A DNA stretch of 64,000 nucleotides, taken from Sulfolobales archaeon HS-7 (GTDB lineage: Archaea; Thermoproteota; Thermoprotei_A; Sulfolobales; Sulfolobaceae). The notes below the pieces were generated by a model. It made no database searches. It was not told the DNA's origin and was given only the letters and a program-made list of their open reading frames with translations. Shown here one piece after another: positions 45,071 through 56,233 of the stretch. Position 1 is the stretch's first letter. Each line of letters starts with the position of its first letter. The position numbers were made by a program, and so were the translations under genes. Where the stretch lies: contig AP024596.1 of NCBI GenBank assembly GCA_019704295.1, positions 434,001 to 498,000 on the forward strand, in the 5' to 3' direction.

Positions 45071-48000
45071 TTCTTTCCACCCCTTACAAAGATTAGTATT
45101 ACAGCTATTATAGCTATTACTAGCGCTACTATAGATAAATATTCTGATACATTAACCTTTCCGCTCAGTGAAGAAAGTGAAGTGGTAAGAGAATGTACCG
45201 CGTTAGATATTACGAAATCGTGATAGCTGTTATAAAATGTTAGATTTCCAATGTAACTCAGTCCGTCACTTACGTCCACGTGTATTACATAAGCCCCGTC
45301 GGGAGTCGACGATGAGTTAAACGGTATAGTAATCACGTATCCGCTTGACGTAGGAGTTAATTTGTACGTTACAGGAACATCATCTATAGTTACGTTAATC
45401 ACCTTAAGTTGTTGCCCTGACACCGATATATTAACCTCATTTTGAGTAGTAATGTTAGGAGTCAAGACCGTAAAGGTAGGGGCAGGTATCAACGATAACG
45501 TCTTTGTATCCACAGAAACAGCCTTCATATAAACCATCGAGGAACTTTGGTTAAACGCGTATTCTGAACTGGAAATTACGTCCTGGCTCAAATATGCATC
45601 GCTATTAACTAATGTTAATGCTACCTTTGAGCCTCCTAGAGAACTCGAAGTTATAGTAATGTTAGAATTAACGGCGTAAATTTGCACTATAGAGGACGTA
45701 CTTATAGTAACATTAGAGTTCTCTATGACGAGCTGAGTAACGGTATCTCCAGTTAATGTAGTGGAGTTCATGTCCTGAATTATCATTTCAGGAGAGTAAA
45801 TCCCAGATATCATGTTACCAGCCACAAACGGCATTGACTCATTTGTTGGAGTGATGGTAACCTTTCCTACATCGGTATAAGGTTCCACATAGAAACTAGT
45901 GTTCCCAACAATATTTGCCCCATTACTTCCGCTTCCAGCAACTATTACCTCCCACGGTCCAGACAGATACGATGGGGGAAGTCCTTCGTATATCGACTCG
46001 TTGTATATTGAAGGCAATCTATACACTCCAATCCATTCTCCGAGTGATGAATTGTATTGCAATGGTACTCCCAATTCCGCACCAAAAAACTCGGAATCGA
46101 AGGAGTAACTCTCCGGTATTATTGTAGCAGTTAGTACACCTGTCTGATTTTGTAGGCCGTTAACTTTAGCGTAAACATACACCCATTGCCCTTCATACGC
46201 TTTAGCTTTTACCAAGACGTCAACCTTCGGTGGAGCAGGACTTATGTAAAGCTGCGTAGTGTAATTTCCATACTGAGTTCCTATACTTGAGTTATAGAAA
46301 CTGTGAAATACTACCGTGTAGAACCCTGGCGTAAAGTTCTGAGGTATAGTGTAGTTAGCAATATATCCGAAAAATATACCGTAGTCTGGGAGGTTGTTAG
46401 CCTGAGACATTGGAATTGTTGCGACTAGGTTTGAGCCCTTATATAGATACACGGTCATATTTGAGGTTTGATAACCTTCGCCAGATGCATCTGTAGTGAA
46501 ACTGACAAACGTCACGTTACTTCCTGGATATGCTGAGGGAAGAGCACCGTTAACCTGCGTGAATATTGAAGAACTGTAAACCTCCATGCCGACGTATACG
46601 TACTCGTAAACGCTCAATCCACTTCCGTTTATTATCATTATGTAATTACCCTGAGGAACTCCCGGAAGTATCCCGTATTCGCCTTCATATACAATAGTAT
46701 TATCAATTTTAATTGGTATAAGTGGTACAGTAAATACTGTTTTCCCGTTTTTAACGAAATATGCAGTGAAGTTGCCCTGTAGAACTGGAGTTCCGTTAGG
46801 ATAACTCGCGGTAACAGCGACTCCGAATTGCGTGTTAGGAGGAATAGGGGCAGCGTTTGGGTACGGTACCGGAAGTAATATAGCACCAGAAAGTCCCACG
46901 TCGACGTAGGTAGCGCCAGTTCCCGTAAATCCTCCTGATGAGACGTTAACTCCAATAATCCATGAGTTTAATGGTGCGTTTTGAGGAATTGTGTAAGTAC
47001 CGATCCATTCGGTTCCGTTAAACGTAAGGGGTACCGTTGCTATTATTCCATTCATAGTGGAAATACTTGCGTCAACTGTACCGGAAACCACATTAGAGCC
47101 GTTAGGATAATACGCATTAGCTATTATTTCAAACGTGTTATTATAGAGATATTGGGGAAAGCTGTTAAATGGTGAGTAAGTCGTTACTTGAACTTGAATT
47201 GATGACAAAACCATGCTTTTAAGCACCTGAGCCAGCATGCCTGCATTGGGCGAACCAAGACCGGTTACCATATTGTATTTACCATTTGCCTGATAGACAC
47301 CGTTCGAACCCAAGTATATTCTGTGGAAAGTCTCATTATAAAGGGATGGATTCTGATATATCTTGTAGAGGTAAGGATTTAACATGCCAATTGGTTTACC
47401 GATGTAGGAAATTATGTCCGTGGTAATTCCAGCCCATAGTGGGGTAGCAACGGAGGTCCCACCAATTATTTCCTTCTGACCATCAGCCACTATTACAAAA
47501 CCCGTATACGGGTTTGCATCTGCCGCTACGTCAGGTACTTCTCTTTGTGAGGAGTGCGTGACAGGGTATTGATACCACGGAGACGGAGAGAGAGTACTCA
47601 TACCTCCTCCTGAGGAAACTGTTTCCCCAGAATATTGAGGGGAAATGGACCATGCCGTTTCATATCCATAAGTCGTAATTGCGTTACCAATCGAGACGTA
47701 CCCAGAAGTTACGTTAGCCATAAGGGTAGTACCTCCTACTCCAGTCACAAAGGGCGATGAAGCTGGGAACACCACACCGCCGTAACTAGTAGTAGTTCCC
47801 TCGTAGGCTCCCTCATCACCAGAAGCAGCGAAAAACGTGATTCCTTCAGAAGAACCTAGAGCAAAGTAGTAATTAACGTATGGGTAATTCAAGAATTCCT
47901 GACCGTCAAAGAATATGTAAAATCCAGACTCGCCAAATACATTCTCAGGGGCTCCCCAACTCATACTTACTACGTCTGCAAGGTGTTCACTCACGACTAA

Positions 48001-48876
48001 GTCTATCGCCTCATAAAGGGGATTGGCAGGAGATGAAGCGGCTATTAAGTCTATATGAGCGTAGGGAGCCATAGAGTGAATGGCCTCGACATCGAGAGCT
48101 GTTTCAACGGACCAACCAGTCAGAATCCCCTGAGTCGGGTGGTATGGACCGACGGGAATCACTGTTAAGTTAACTGGAGGTAGCCCATATAACGAATCAA
48201 ATTTCTTAAGGTCTTGATAGATTGTGGGATCACCGTAAGCATCTATGACAGCTACTGTCACTCCCTTTCCTCCATCAGTTAATAAAGGTGTAACGTTATA
48301 AGCTCCCTGTATTTCCTTTGGAGTATAATAGGTATATGAAAATTGAATACCCAGTGCCCTTATCTCGTTTAAGTTGATGGAATTCGGAACAGGTGATTGA
48401 ACCAGTTGATTTCCCTTAAGTTGTCCCAAAACTATATACTGAGGTCGTATTGTCGTGTAATTCGTTAATCCTCCTATCAGGAAACCCCGAAGTTGTGACG
48501 GTATTTCAGGATACGTATATGGTTTATAATAAATTTCCTCTGGGGTTTCGTACAGATAAAGCTTAGTACGAAATAGGGAGTTAATTTGGGAAGCAGTCCC
48601 TTCTACCATTATACTTAGGTTATCTTTACTAAGGTACACGGGTTTTAGTCCTCTGCTTTCGAGAAAGCTAAGTACTTTTCCGAACATTAATGTCTGAGAT
48701 GGCGTAAAGTAAACGGAAAAACATATTGTTGCATTGTCTTGAAGAGGACGTATTTGAATACCGGTTAGATTAGGTCCTAAATACGACGTTGCTTGACTGT
48801 TACTGATTAGGAATAGTAAGGGATTTCCAAAAATTAAAAGAGCTAACAATGTTAAGATAACTAATTTACTTTTCAT
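45067..48876 (-). CDS. giant secreted, membrane-anchored sedolisin (S53, kumamolisin-like) protease
   Basis: Acid serine carboxyl peptidase of 1269 residues. Signal peptide 1-29; pro-kumamolisin activation domain ~40-150; catalytic domain ~180-550 with Glu 258 and Asp 262 in GWSVETALDVEAIH, oxyanion Asp 354 in ASGDEG, and Ser 475 in GGTSVATPLWAG. A Ca-site-like end is in VTGLGSPNAG. About 650 further residues form Ig-like/beta-helix-like repeats, and a C-terminal helix (IVALVIAIIAVILIFV) with a basic tail anchors the protein at the surface. Typical sedolisins are ~550 residues, so the C-terminal half is an added stalk or binding region. First gene of the operon with PNGase A. Confidence 0.92.
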   Translation of the reverse strand: MKSKLVILTLLALLIFGNPLLFLISNSQATSYLGPNLTGIQIRPLQDNATICFSVYFTPSQTLMFGKVLSFLESRGLKPVYLSKDNLSIMVEGTASQINSLFRTKLYLYETPEEIYYKPYTYPEIPSQLRGFLIGGLTNYTTIRPQYIVLGQLKGNQLVQSPVPNSINLNEIRALGIQFSYTYYTPKEIQGAYNVTPLLTDGGKGVTVAVIDAYGDPTIYQDLKKFDSLYGLPPVNLTVIPVGPYHPTQGILTGWSVETALDVEAIHSMAPYAHIDLIAASSPANPLYEAIDLVVSEHLADVVSMSWGAPENVFGESGFYIFFDGQEFLNYPYVNYYFALGSSEGITFFAASGDEGAYEGTTTSYGGVVFPASSPFVTGVGGTTLMANVTSGYVSIGNAITTYGYETAWSISPQYSGETVSSGGGMSTLSPSPWYQYPVTHSSQREVPDVAADANPYTGFVIVADGQKEIIGGTSVATPLWAGITTDIISYIGKPIGMLNPYLYKIYQNPSLYNETFHRIYLGSNGVYQANGKYNMVTGLGSPNAGMLAQVLKSMVLSSIQVQVTTYSPFNSFPQYLYNNTFEIIANAYYPNGSNVVSGTVDASISTMNGIIATVPLTFNGTEWIGTYTIPQNAPLNSWIIGVNVSSGGFTGTGATYVDVGLSGAILLPVPYPNAAPIPPNTQFGVAVTASYPNGTPVLQGNFTAYFVKNGKTVFTVPLIPIKIDNTIVYEGEYGILPGVPQGNYIMIINGSGLSVYEYVYVGMEVYSSSIFTQVNGALPSAYPGSNVTFVSFTTDASGEGYQTSNMTVYLYKGSNLVATIPMSQANNLPDYGIFFGYIANYTIPQNFTPGFYTVVFHSFYNSSIGTQYGNYTTQLYISPAPPKVDVLVKAKAYEGQWVYVYAKVNGLQNQTGVLTATIIPESYSFDSEFFGAELGVPLQYNSSLGEWIGVYRLPSIYNESIYEGLPPSYLSGPWEVIVAGSGSNGANIVGNTSFYVEPYTDVGKVTITPTNESMPFVAGNMISGIYSPEMIIQDMNSTTLTGDTVTQLVIENSNVTISTSSIVQIYAVNSNITITSSSLGGSKVALTLVNSDAYLSQDVISSSEYAFNQSSSMVYMKAVSVDTKTLSLIPAPTFTVLTPNITTQNEVNISVSGQQLKVINVTIDDVPVTYKLTPTSSGYVITIPFNSSSTPDGAYVIHVDVSDGLSYIGNLTFYNSYHDFVISNAVHSLTTSLSSLSGKVNVSEYLSIVALVIAIIAVILIFVRGGKK

Positions 48877-49282
48877 TAGTTATAGGATAACAGAAGGCTT
48901 ATTTAAGTGTTTTACAAACTTAAAGCCTTAACTCATAAATCTTTCCTTGAAATACTTGAGTTAACTTACCCCTACTTAACAAAGTGGCTTCCTTCTTCAC
49001 TGCTCCACCTTGCTATCAGCAGAGGGCATCACAGGCACTAGGGGTCGCATCCACCTCGAACTTAAAGGTAGTGTCCCATATGGGACTCTATTTGGAGTGG
49101 AAGCGTACCACATCAACCCTAGCTTCGGCGTTCCAGTGACGCTTATCCCGTTGATGACAGTCATTAGATATATCAGGCTATTAACAGATATTCAAACTTA
49201 TACAGAGGGGGCTATCCATCTCCATCCCCACGGTTCTTCCTCCCCATTTGAACCCTCGATGAAGATAAAAGTCTTTATAACA
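48877..49282. other. gene-free stretch made up mostly of an IS relic
   Basis: The promoter of the sedolisin operon lies just above 48880 on the minus strand. The rest is the IS200/IS605-like relic at 48970-49262. Confidence 0.45.
48970..49262 (-). mobile_element. IS200/IS605-type tnpB 3'-end / right-end relic, copy 2
   Basis: On the minus strand it begins with a coding-like piece that reads IEGSNGEEEPWGWRWIAPSV and a stop, and continues into noncoding sequence that aligns with 17810-18082: GTATAAGTTTGAA, GACTGTCATCAACGGGATAA, GTCCCATATGGGACACTA (a 14-bp near-palindrome) and the closing GGAAGCCACTTTGTTAAGTA hairpin. The layout (tnpB end merging into a structured right end) fits an omega-RNA region. 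No intact transposase. Confidence 0.55.
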
Positions 49283-49990
49283 TTAACTATGTCCAGAGAC
49301 TGCATTTACTATCTCGTCTATGTGAGCTTTATTAGAGGATTTAGGTATGGGTACTGTCCTCTTCATTATATAAGAAAGAGCTTCCTTCAAACCCACCCTT
49401 GCTGCTGCCCCCTTTTCCAACGGCTCGTAAGCTATCACTTTTATTTTGTTTTCCTCACAGAAGGGGATTATGTCCTTTTCAGGTTCCCTGTAAAAATAAT
49501 TATACTTTATCTCGTTAGCGAAAATCTCATACTTTCTTGTGCAAGACAAGGCTTCCCTTAAATGAGGTACATCGAAATTACTTACCCCTATGTGTCTAGC
49601 TATACCAGATTCCACCAAAGTTTCTAATGCTCTAATCGATTCACACAACGGAACTTGATCGTTTGGCCAATGAATAAGGTATAAGTCTAAAAAGGTTCCA
49701 ACCCTTTTAGCACTGGCTTTTCCCGACTTGATCAAATCCTCATAGTGAAGATGATTACTCCAAACCTTTGAAATAATGAAAACATCGTCCCTAACCTCTC
49801 TTTTAATTGCCTCACCAACTAGCTCCTCCGTATGTCCTCCACCGTACATCTCCGCAGTATCAATCGTTCTTATCCCCTTAGACAACCAGTACTTCATTGC
49901 CTCGATTTCCTCTTTGTCTTTCGTGTAGTCTGCCTTCCAGTAACCTCCCCCTATCCCCCAAGTTCCAAACCCTATCCTTCCAATTTCCAT
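49283..49990 (-). CDS. aldo/keto reductase
   Basis: NADPH-dependent carbonyl reductase of 235 residues. Catalytic tetrad in order: Asp and Tyr in DTAEMYGGG (~43-51), Lys in IISKVW, His in YLIHWP. The later GVSNFD and IPKSSN (NADP-binding) segments are present. It is about 35 residues shorter than typical, with the C-terminal loop reduced, but the barrel seems complete. It is divergent from kdgA with only 34 bp between starts, so a role in sugar or sugar-acid metabolism is possible. Confidence 0.88.
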   Translation of the reverse strand: MEIGRIGFGTWGIGGGYWKADYTKDKEEIEAMKYWLSKGIRTIDTAEMYGGGHTEELVGEAIKREVRDDVFIISKVWSNHLHYEDLIKSGKASAKRVGTFLDLYLIHWPNDQVPLCESIRALETLVESGIARHIGVSNFDVPHLREALSCTRKYEIFANEIKYNYFYREPEKDIIPFCEENKIKVIAYEPLEKGAAARVGLKEALSYIMKRTVPIPKSSNKAHIDEIVNAVSGHS

Positions 49991-49993
49991 AAC

Positions 49994-50005
49994 TATTTAT
50001 AAATC
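49994..50005 (+). promoter_or_regulatory. TATA box of kdgA in a 34-bp divergent promoter region
   Basis: TATTTATAAATC centres 25-26 nt before the ATG at 50025, giving a leaderless kdgA mRNA. The same 34 bp must also serve the divergent aldo/keto reductase (a weaker CATAATTT box at ~50010-50018 on its strand), so the two promoters overlap. Confidence 0.55.
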
Positions 50006-50024
50006 ACGACGAAATTATGAAGTT

Positions 50025-50876
50025 ATGGAAATCGTTATTCCCATATTGACTCCGTTCAAAGGAGATAAGATCGATCAGAACGCTATGGCAGAACACGCTG
50101 GCAGGCTTACCAAGGAGGGCGCTGATATAATTTTCGTGGCTGGTTCGACAGGATTAGGTGTAGCCCTATCAACTCAAGAGAAGATGTTGGCGCTGGAGGC
50201 AGTATACAGTTCTACAAAGAAAGTGATTTTCCAAGTAGGAGGTTTGAACCTATATGATATTAAGGAACTCCTCTCCTATTCAAAGAAATTCGACATAATA
50301 GGTGTCGCAGCAATTGCTCCCTACTACTTTCAAAGGATACCGGAAGGCGATTTAGTTAGATATTATAAGGACATTTGTTCTTCCTCCCCTCATGATGTGT
50401 ACGTATACAACTATCCTCTTGCCACTGGAAAAGACATTATCCCTAAAGTTATAAGGGAAGCTGGATGTATTAAGGGGTTGAAGGATACCACGTCAGAACT
50501 TTTCCACTCACTTCAGTATAAACGAGATATTCAGGGAATAAAGGTATACACAGGGACTGATACACTTATCCTCTCTGCCTTTACCTCTGGATTAGACGGA
50601 GTCGTAGCAGGTTCAGGAAATTACGCTCTAGATATAATAGTTAAAATAAGAGAAAGTGTAAAAAGAAATGACATTAAGGAAGGATTAAAACTGCAGTTCA
50701 AGTTGTCACGGTTAATAGACCTTGCAAGGCAATACGGCCAATTTTCGGCCAACTACGAATTGGCTAAGGTGTTAAGGGGCTATGATGTGGGAGAACCTAG
50801 AGCTCCAATATATCCACTGTCTGACGAGGAAAAAAATGAGTTAAGAATAAAATCCCTAGAAATTTACAGGGATTAG
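50025..50876 (+). CDS. kdgA: 2-keto-3-deoxy-(6-phospho)gluconate aldolase KdgA
   Basis: Cleaves KDG or KDPG to pyruvate and glyceraldehyde (3-phosphate) in the branched Entner-Doudoroff pathway. DHDPS-family TIM barrel, 283 residues, closely following the Sulfolobus KdgA pattern: VIPILTPF start, GSTGLG (residues 41-46), VYVYNYPLATGKDI with the catalytic Tyr 130, and Schiff-base Lys 153 in GCIKGLKDTT. The later FSANYELAKVLRGYDVGEPR and PIYPL ends are also KdgA-specific. GapN and glycerate kinase, the next steps, are encoded 9-12 kb away. Confidence 0.92.
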   Translation: MEIVIPILTPFKGDKIDQNAMAEHAGRLTKEGADIIFVAGSTGLGVALSTQEKMLALEAVYSSTKKVIFQVGGLNLYDIKELLSYSKKFDIIGVAAIAPYYFQRIPEGDLVRYYKDICSSSPHDVYVYNYPLATGKDIIPKVIREAGCIKGLKDTTSELFHSLQYKRDIQGIKVYTGTDTLILSAFTSGLDGVVAGSGNYALDIIVKIRESVKRNDIKEGLKLQFKLSRLIDLARQYGQFSANYELAKVLRGYDVGEPRAPIYPLSDEEKNELRIKSLEIYRD

Positions 50877-51000
50877 TATCGTCTAAATAGGTTGTTCATT
50901 ATATACGATAAACTCAATTTTCAGTAATGACCAGCGAAGAATAGTAGATACAGTTTTTCCCATTCTTGAATACACAAAAAAGAAGAAGGCGCAGCTGAAT

Positions 51001-51843
51001 TCAGAGATGGGGTATAAAAGGATAACTTCCTATAAGAAAACTAATTATTCCTATTAGAGCAGTTCCCTTAAGTAAAGTTGCCGATCTGCTCATTCCCTCT
51101 TTAGAAAGAGGTACCCTTATCGAGCTAATTAAATAAAAGTAGAAGGGGATTAATAGTAATAAGTAGAGGATATTATAGCTAAATAGAATAGCCGGAAGCG
51201 GTCCCAATATAGCAGTGAGAATTAGAAGAAGCGCTGAAATCTTCCATGTAGTCCTGATGCCGAACCTTACAGCTAGTGTCTTAACCCCATGCAATCTATC
51301 CCCTTCAAAGTCCTCTATTCCCTTAATTATCTCCCTCCCTAACGTAAGCATAAACGAAAAGGCAAAGGGAACCAAGGTTATCAAATAGCCCTGTTCTGCA
51401 GCTATAGAACCGTAGTAAATTGATAAGGCTGTAGTTAGCGCTACTATTAAATTTCCCCACAGGCCGCTCTTTTTTAGATGCGATGCGTATAAGTAAAGAA
51501 GAACTGATGTAATTATGGATATAAATACAGCATAAAAATTTAATATGAATGAGAGTATTATTCCTATACTAAATAGAATAAGAGCAAGAGTCCTTGCCCT
51601 TTTTGCCGATATTTTCCCGGAAGGTATGGGCCTATACGGTTTGTTCACCTTATCTATTTCGGCGTCAAAAACGTCATTTATTACGTAACCTGCACCGGCT
51701 ATCATACCAACTATAAGAGATGAAATTAGAAGATACCTAACATCTACATCCCACCGCGTAGCCACCAAGTAACCCATTATATCTCCTAACATAGCACCAA
51801 ATACGTTATGGATCCTTACGAGGCGGAGATAGTCGGATATCAA
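51001..51843 (-). CDS. UbiA prenyltransferase, digeranylgeranylglyceryl phosphate (DGGGP) synthase
   Basis: Membrane enzyme adding the second geranylgeranyl chain to GGGP in archaeal lipid synthesis. Two Asp-rich motifs are present: NDVFDAEIDKVNKPYRPIPSG (first, NDxxDxxxD) and IKGIEDFEGDRLHGVKTLA (second, DxxxD), with about eight helices and 280 residues. The RPIPSG end of the first motif is typical of DGGGP synthase. TTG start at 51843 is supported by a TTTAACG box about 24 nt upstream (~51862-51870). Confidence 0.88.
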   Translation of the reverse strand: MISDYLRLVRIHNVFGAMLGDIMGYLVATRWDVDVRYLLISSLIVGMIAGAGYVINDVFDAEIDKVNKPYRPIPSGKISAKRARTLALILFSIGIILSFILNFYAVFISIITSVLLYLYASHLKKSGLWGNLIVALTTALSIYYGSIAAEQGYLITLVPFAFSFMLTLGREIIKGIEDFEGDRLHGVKTLAVRFGIRTTWKISALLLILTAILGPLPAILFSYNILYLLLLIPFYFYLISSIRVPLSKEGMSRSATLLKGTALIGIISFLIGSYPFIPHL

Positions 51844-51947
51844 GCTCTTACTCCCTCTGCGTTAAACCGTGTTGCAAAGTAAAATGTTTTTACTCTACTA
51901 CTTTATTATTTCATTGGCGGTAATTCACGTCAAAAAAGTTCGAGGAA

Positions 51948-54281
<2,334 letters not shown>

Positions 54282-54711
54282 CTCTATATTGTTATTTTCC
54301 ACCCCAATACAGAACATGTACTTCAACCATCAATACAAGCCATCTCCTTCATCTTCAAACTAAGATATTCCCTTAAGTTTCTGGGATAGCCGTCATTAAC
54401 AGTTTCAGATAAATCGTGAAATTTTATATACTATATGTATAATATTTTTAAAACTTTACTACCAGATGTGGATGGGTTTCCCGAAAGGCGGCAAGATATT
54501 ATAGAAGATGTACGGGTATTCCCATACTCCGCAGTGAGTTATCCAGCTAAAGGCACGGAGAGGAATGGACGGGGCAATGCCCCGAAACTTTGGCAAAAAT
54601 CCAATAGTTAAGGATTGGCTATGAATCCATGAAAATTCAACGAAGCCTAAACCCATAGAATCTTAACACTCACTTAACCCCAATTTTGTAAGATAGATTA
54701 AACTTATTTTC
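54282..54711. other. gene-free stretch, possible IS relic or structured RNA
   Basis: A GC-richer block at 54470-54650 is bounded by ATGGGTTT (54472-54479) and AAACCCAT (54650-54657), which could close a long stem. Inside are further short stems (for example GGGGCAATGCCCC at 54573-54585). I read no family-level coding on either strand. It may be an IS end or an uncharacterised RNA. Confidence 0.3.
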
Positions 54712-54740
54712 ATGGGTACCCATGATTTATGGGTACCCAT
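54712..54740. promoter_or_regulatory. twin 12-bp perfect palindromes at the ATPase start
   Basis: ATGGGTACCCAT occurs at 54712-54723 and again at 54729-54740, 17 bp centre to centre, separated by 5 bases. A TATA-like box (GATTAAACTTA, ~54696-54706) places transcription start at about 54728-54730, inside the second palindrome, and the second palindrome contains the likely ATG (54739). A strong operator candidate. Confidence 0.65.
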
Positions 54741-55884
54741 GAAATTCCTCTTTGGAATGCCTACTGACGAACCGTATGACAGAGAAGAAGAGATCAAAAC
54801 GCTAACCGAAATGATTAGAAGAAAACAACCTACAGTGATTGTAGGAGTTAGAAGGATCGGTAAAACATCAATAATTCTGAAAAGTGTGAAAAATATGGAA
54901 TCACCAAAGATATTTCTTTCAGCCAAGGAGTTCGTTGAAGGAAAGAGCTTTGATTTACAGTCATTCCTTTCAGCATACTCATCTCTTATTCTCAGCGAGT
55001 TCCTGAGGGTTATAGATCCCAAGATAAGAATTCCACAAACAATAAAGATCAGAGGGAGGGAATTGCTAGACACCCTCAGAGAGCTAGTAGGATATGCCAA
55101 AATAAGGTTAAATATACCACTCACTGAAGTTGAGCTATTTCTTGATAGTTTCAAGAAGGCGAGTTTTAGGGAAGGAGTGGCGGAGATTATAGAACTTCCT
55201 CAAAGATTGGCGGAAGAATTTAGCCTAAATTTTACAATTATAATTGACGAATTCCAGTACTTAAGGTTGGCTTCTCAAAATTATCCAGGTATTTTCCACC
55301 TTTTAAGATCTAAATGGCAACTTCATGACAGAGTTGCTTACGTTATCTCGGGTTCTTCCGTAGGCTTGTTGGAAAGAACCTTCTCTAAGAAGACAGAGCC
55401 ATTTTATCAGTTCTTTTATCCCATTTACGTTGAACGGTTTAGGAGTGATGTGTCTATTAGTTTTCTTGAACAAGGCTTTAGTGATGAAGGACGAGAGGTT
55501 GAGTACGATGCCATATCTCTCGCAGTAAAAGAACTTGATGGTATTCCAGCGTGGTTAAACTACTTTGGATTGAAGAGTATATCATGTAAAAGAGTTACAG
55601 TTAGCTGTGCTAAAAAGGTACTTGCTAGTTTAAACGAAGATCCGCTAATTAGGAACATCGTTCTTGATGAGTATCGAAAGTTCGGAAAAAACGCAAGGAT
55701 TATTCTTAAGTTTCTGGCAAGTGTAGGAGGGGAAGGTAAATTGAGAGGAATAGACATAAGCAGATCTGGAGTTAACGAGGGAATAAAAAGTCTGCTCAAT
55801 GATGGGTATATTGAAAGAAGAGAGAGAGGCGTTTACAAAATTGTGGATCCCGTTATATCTAAATTAATTCCTACAATCGTCTAA
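54739..55884 (+). CDS. archaeal STAND-type ATPase (PF01637 family) with C-terminal winged helix
   Basis: P-loop NTPase of about 380 residues, of the archaeal ATPase group linked to signalling or mobile elements. Walker A GVRRIGKTS, Walker B TIIIDEFQYL, sensor region YVISGSSVGLLERTF, then the lid LDGIPAWLNYFGL and a winged-helix end (LRGIDISRSGVNEGIKSLLN, DGYIERR). An upstream in-frame ATG at 54712 lies in the first palindrome, but the TATA position favours 54739 (MKFLFGMPTDEPYDREEE, the normal family start). The gene stands alone. The twin palindromes suggest tight control, perhaps by its own winged helix. Confidence 0.85.
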   Translation: MKFLFGMPTDEPYDREEEIKTLTEMIRRKQPTVIVGVRRIGKTSIILKSVKNMESPKIFLSAKEFVEGKSFDLQSFLSAYSSLILSEFLRVIDPKIRIPQTIKIRGRELLDTLRELVGYAKIRLNIPLTEVELFLDSFKKASFREGVAEIIELPQRLAEEFSLNFTIIIDEFQYLRLASQNYPGIFHLLRSKWQLHDRVAYVISGSSVGLLERTFSKKTEPFYQFFYPIYVERFRSDVSISFLEQGFSDEGREVEYDAISLAVKELDGIPAWLNYFGLKSISCKRVTVSCAKKVLASLNEDPLIRNIVLDEYRKFGKNARIILKFLASVGGEGKLRGIDISRSGVNEGIKSLLNDGYIERRERGVYKIVDPVISKLIPTIV

Positions 55885-55936
55885 AGCAACTATTATGAAG
55901 AATATGATTTTTATCCTCACGATCTAAACGTTACTC

Positions 55937-56233
55937 ATGATTAATGTCGGATTCTATTATAGAGTGAAGAAGGGAAAGACAGATGAGTTTGAGAAGATCT
56001 TTACTCAGGTTACCAAAAAGCTGATGGAAGGTAATACAGGTATTATAGGTGCGCGACTTTACAAAAGTGTGGAGGAGCCTAACGAATATCTTATCTATAC
56101 TGAGTGGAATAGTGTAGACGACTTCAAGAAATTTATGATGAGTGAAGACTTTAGACAAACTACCGCGATAGGGAAGGAAATAATAGAAGGGCGTCCTACA
56201 CATAAGGTCTTTAAGGAGTTTACCGAAGCCTAA
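55937..56233 (+). CDS. antibiotic biosynthesis monooxygenase (ABM) domain protein
   Basis: Small dimeric alpha/beta-barrel protein of 98 residues (FYYRVKKGKTDEFEKIFTQV ... YLIYTEWNSVDDFKKFMMSE). The EWNSxDDFKxF motif is typical of the ABM/DUF3291-like family whose members oxidise quinols or degrade haem, but no cofactor residues can be read here. A TTTTTATCC box (~55908-55917) ~25 nt upstream suggests a leaderless ATG. The 3' end overlaps the convergent unknown gene by 14 bases. Confidence 0.8.
   Translation: MINVGFYYRVKKGKTDEFEKIFTQVTKKLMEGNTGIIGARLYKSVEEPNEYLIYTEWNSVDDFKKFMMSEDFRQTTAIGKEIIEGRPTHKVFKEFTEA

Noticed and set aside
49010..49561. 183-codon open frame on the plus strand across the aldo/keto reductase end
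   Set aside because: It is antisense to the reductase and to the IS relic; its residues do not match any protein pattern.
54459..54656. 65-codon open frame on the minus strand
   Set aside because: No start signal and an unlikely amino-acid composition; the segment looks noncoding.
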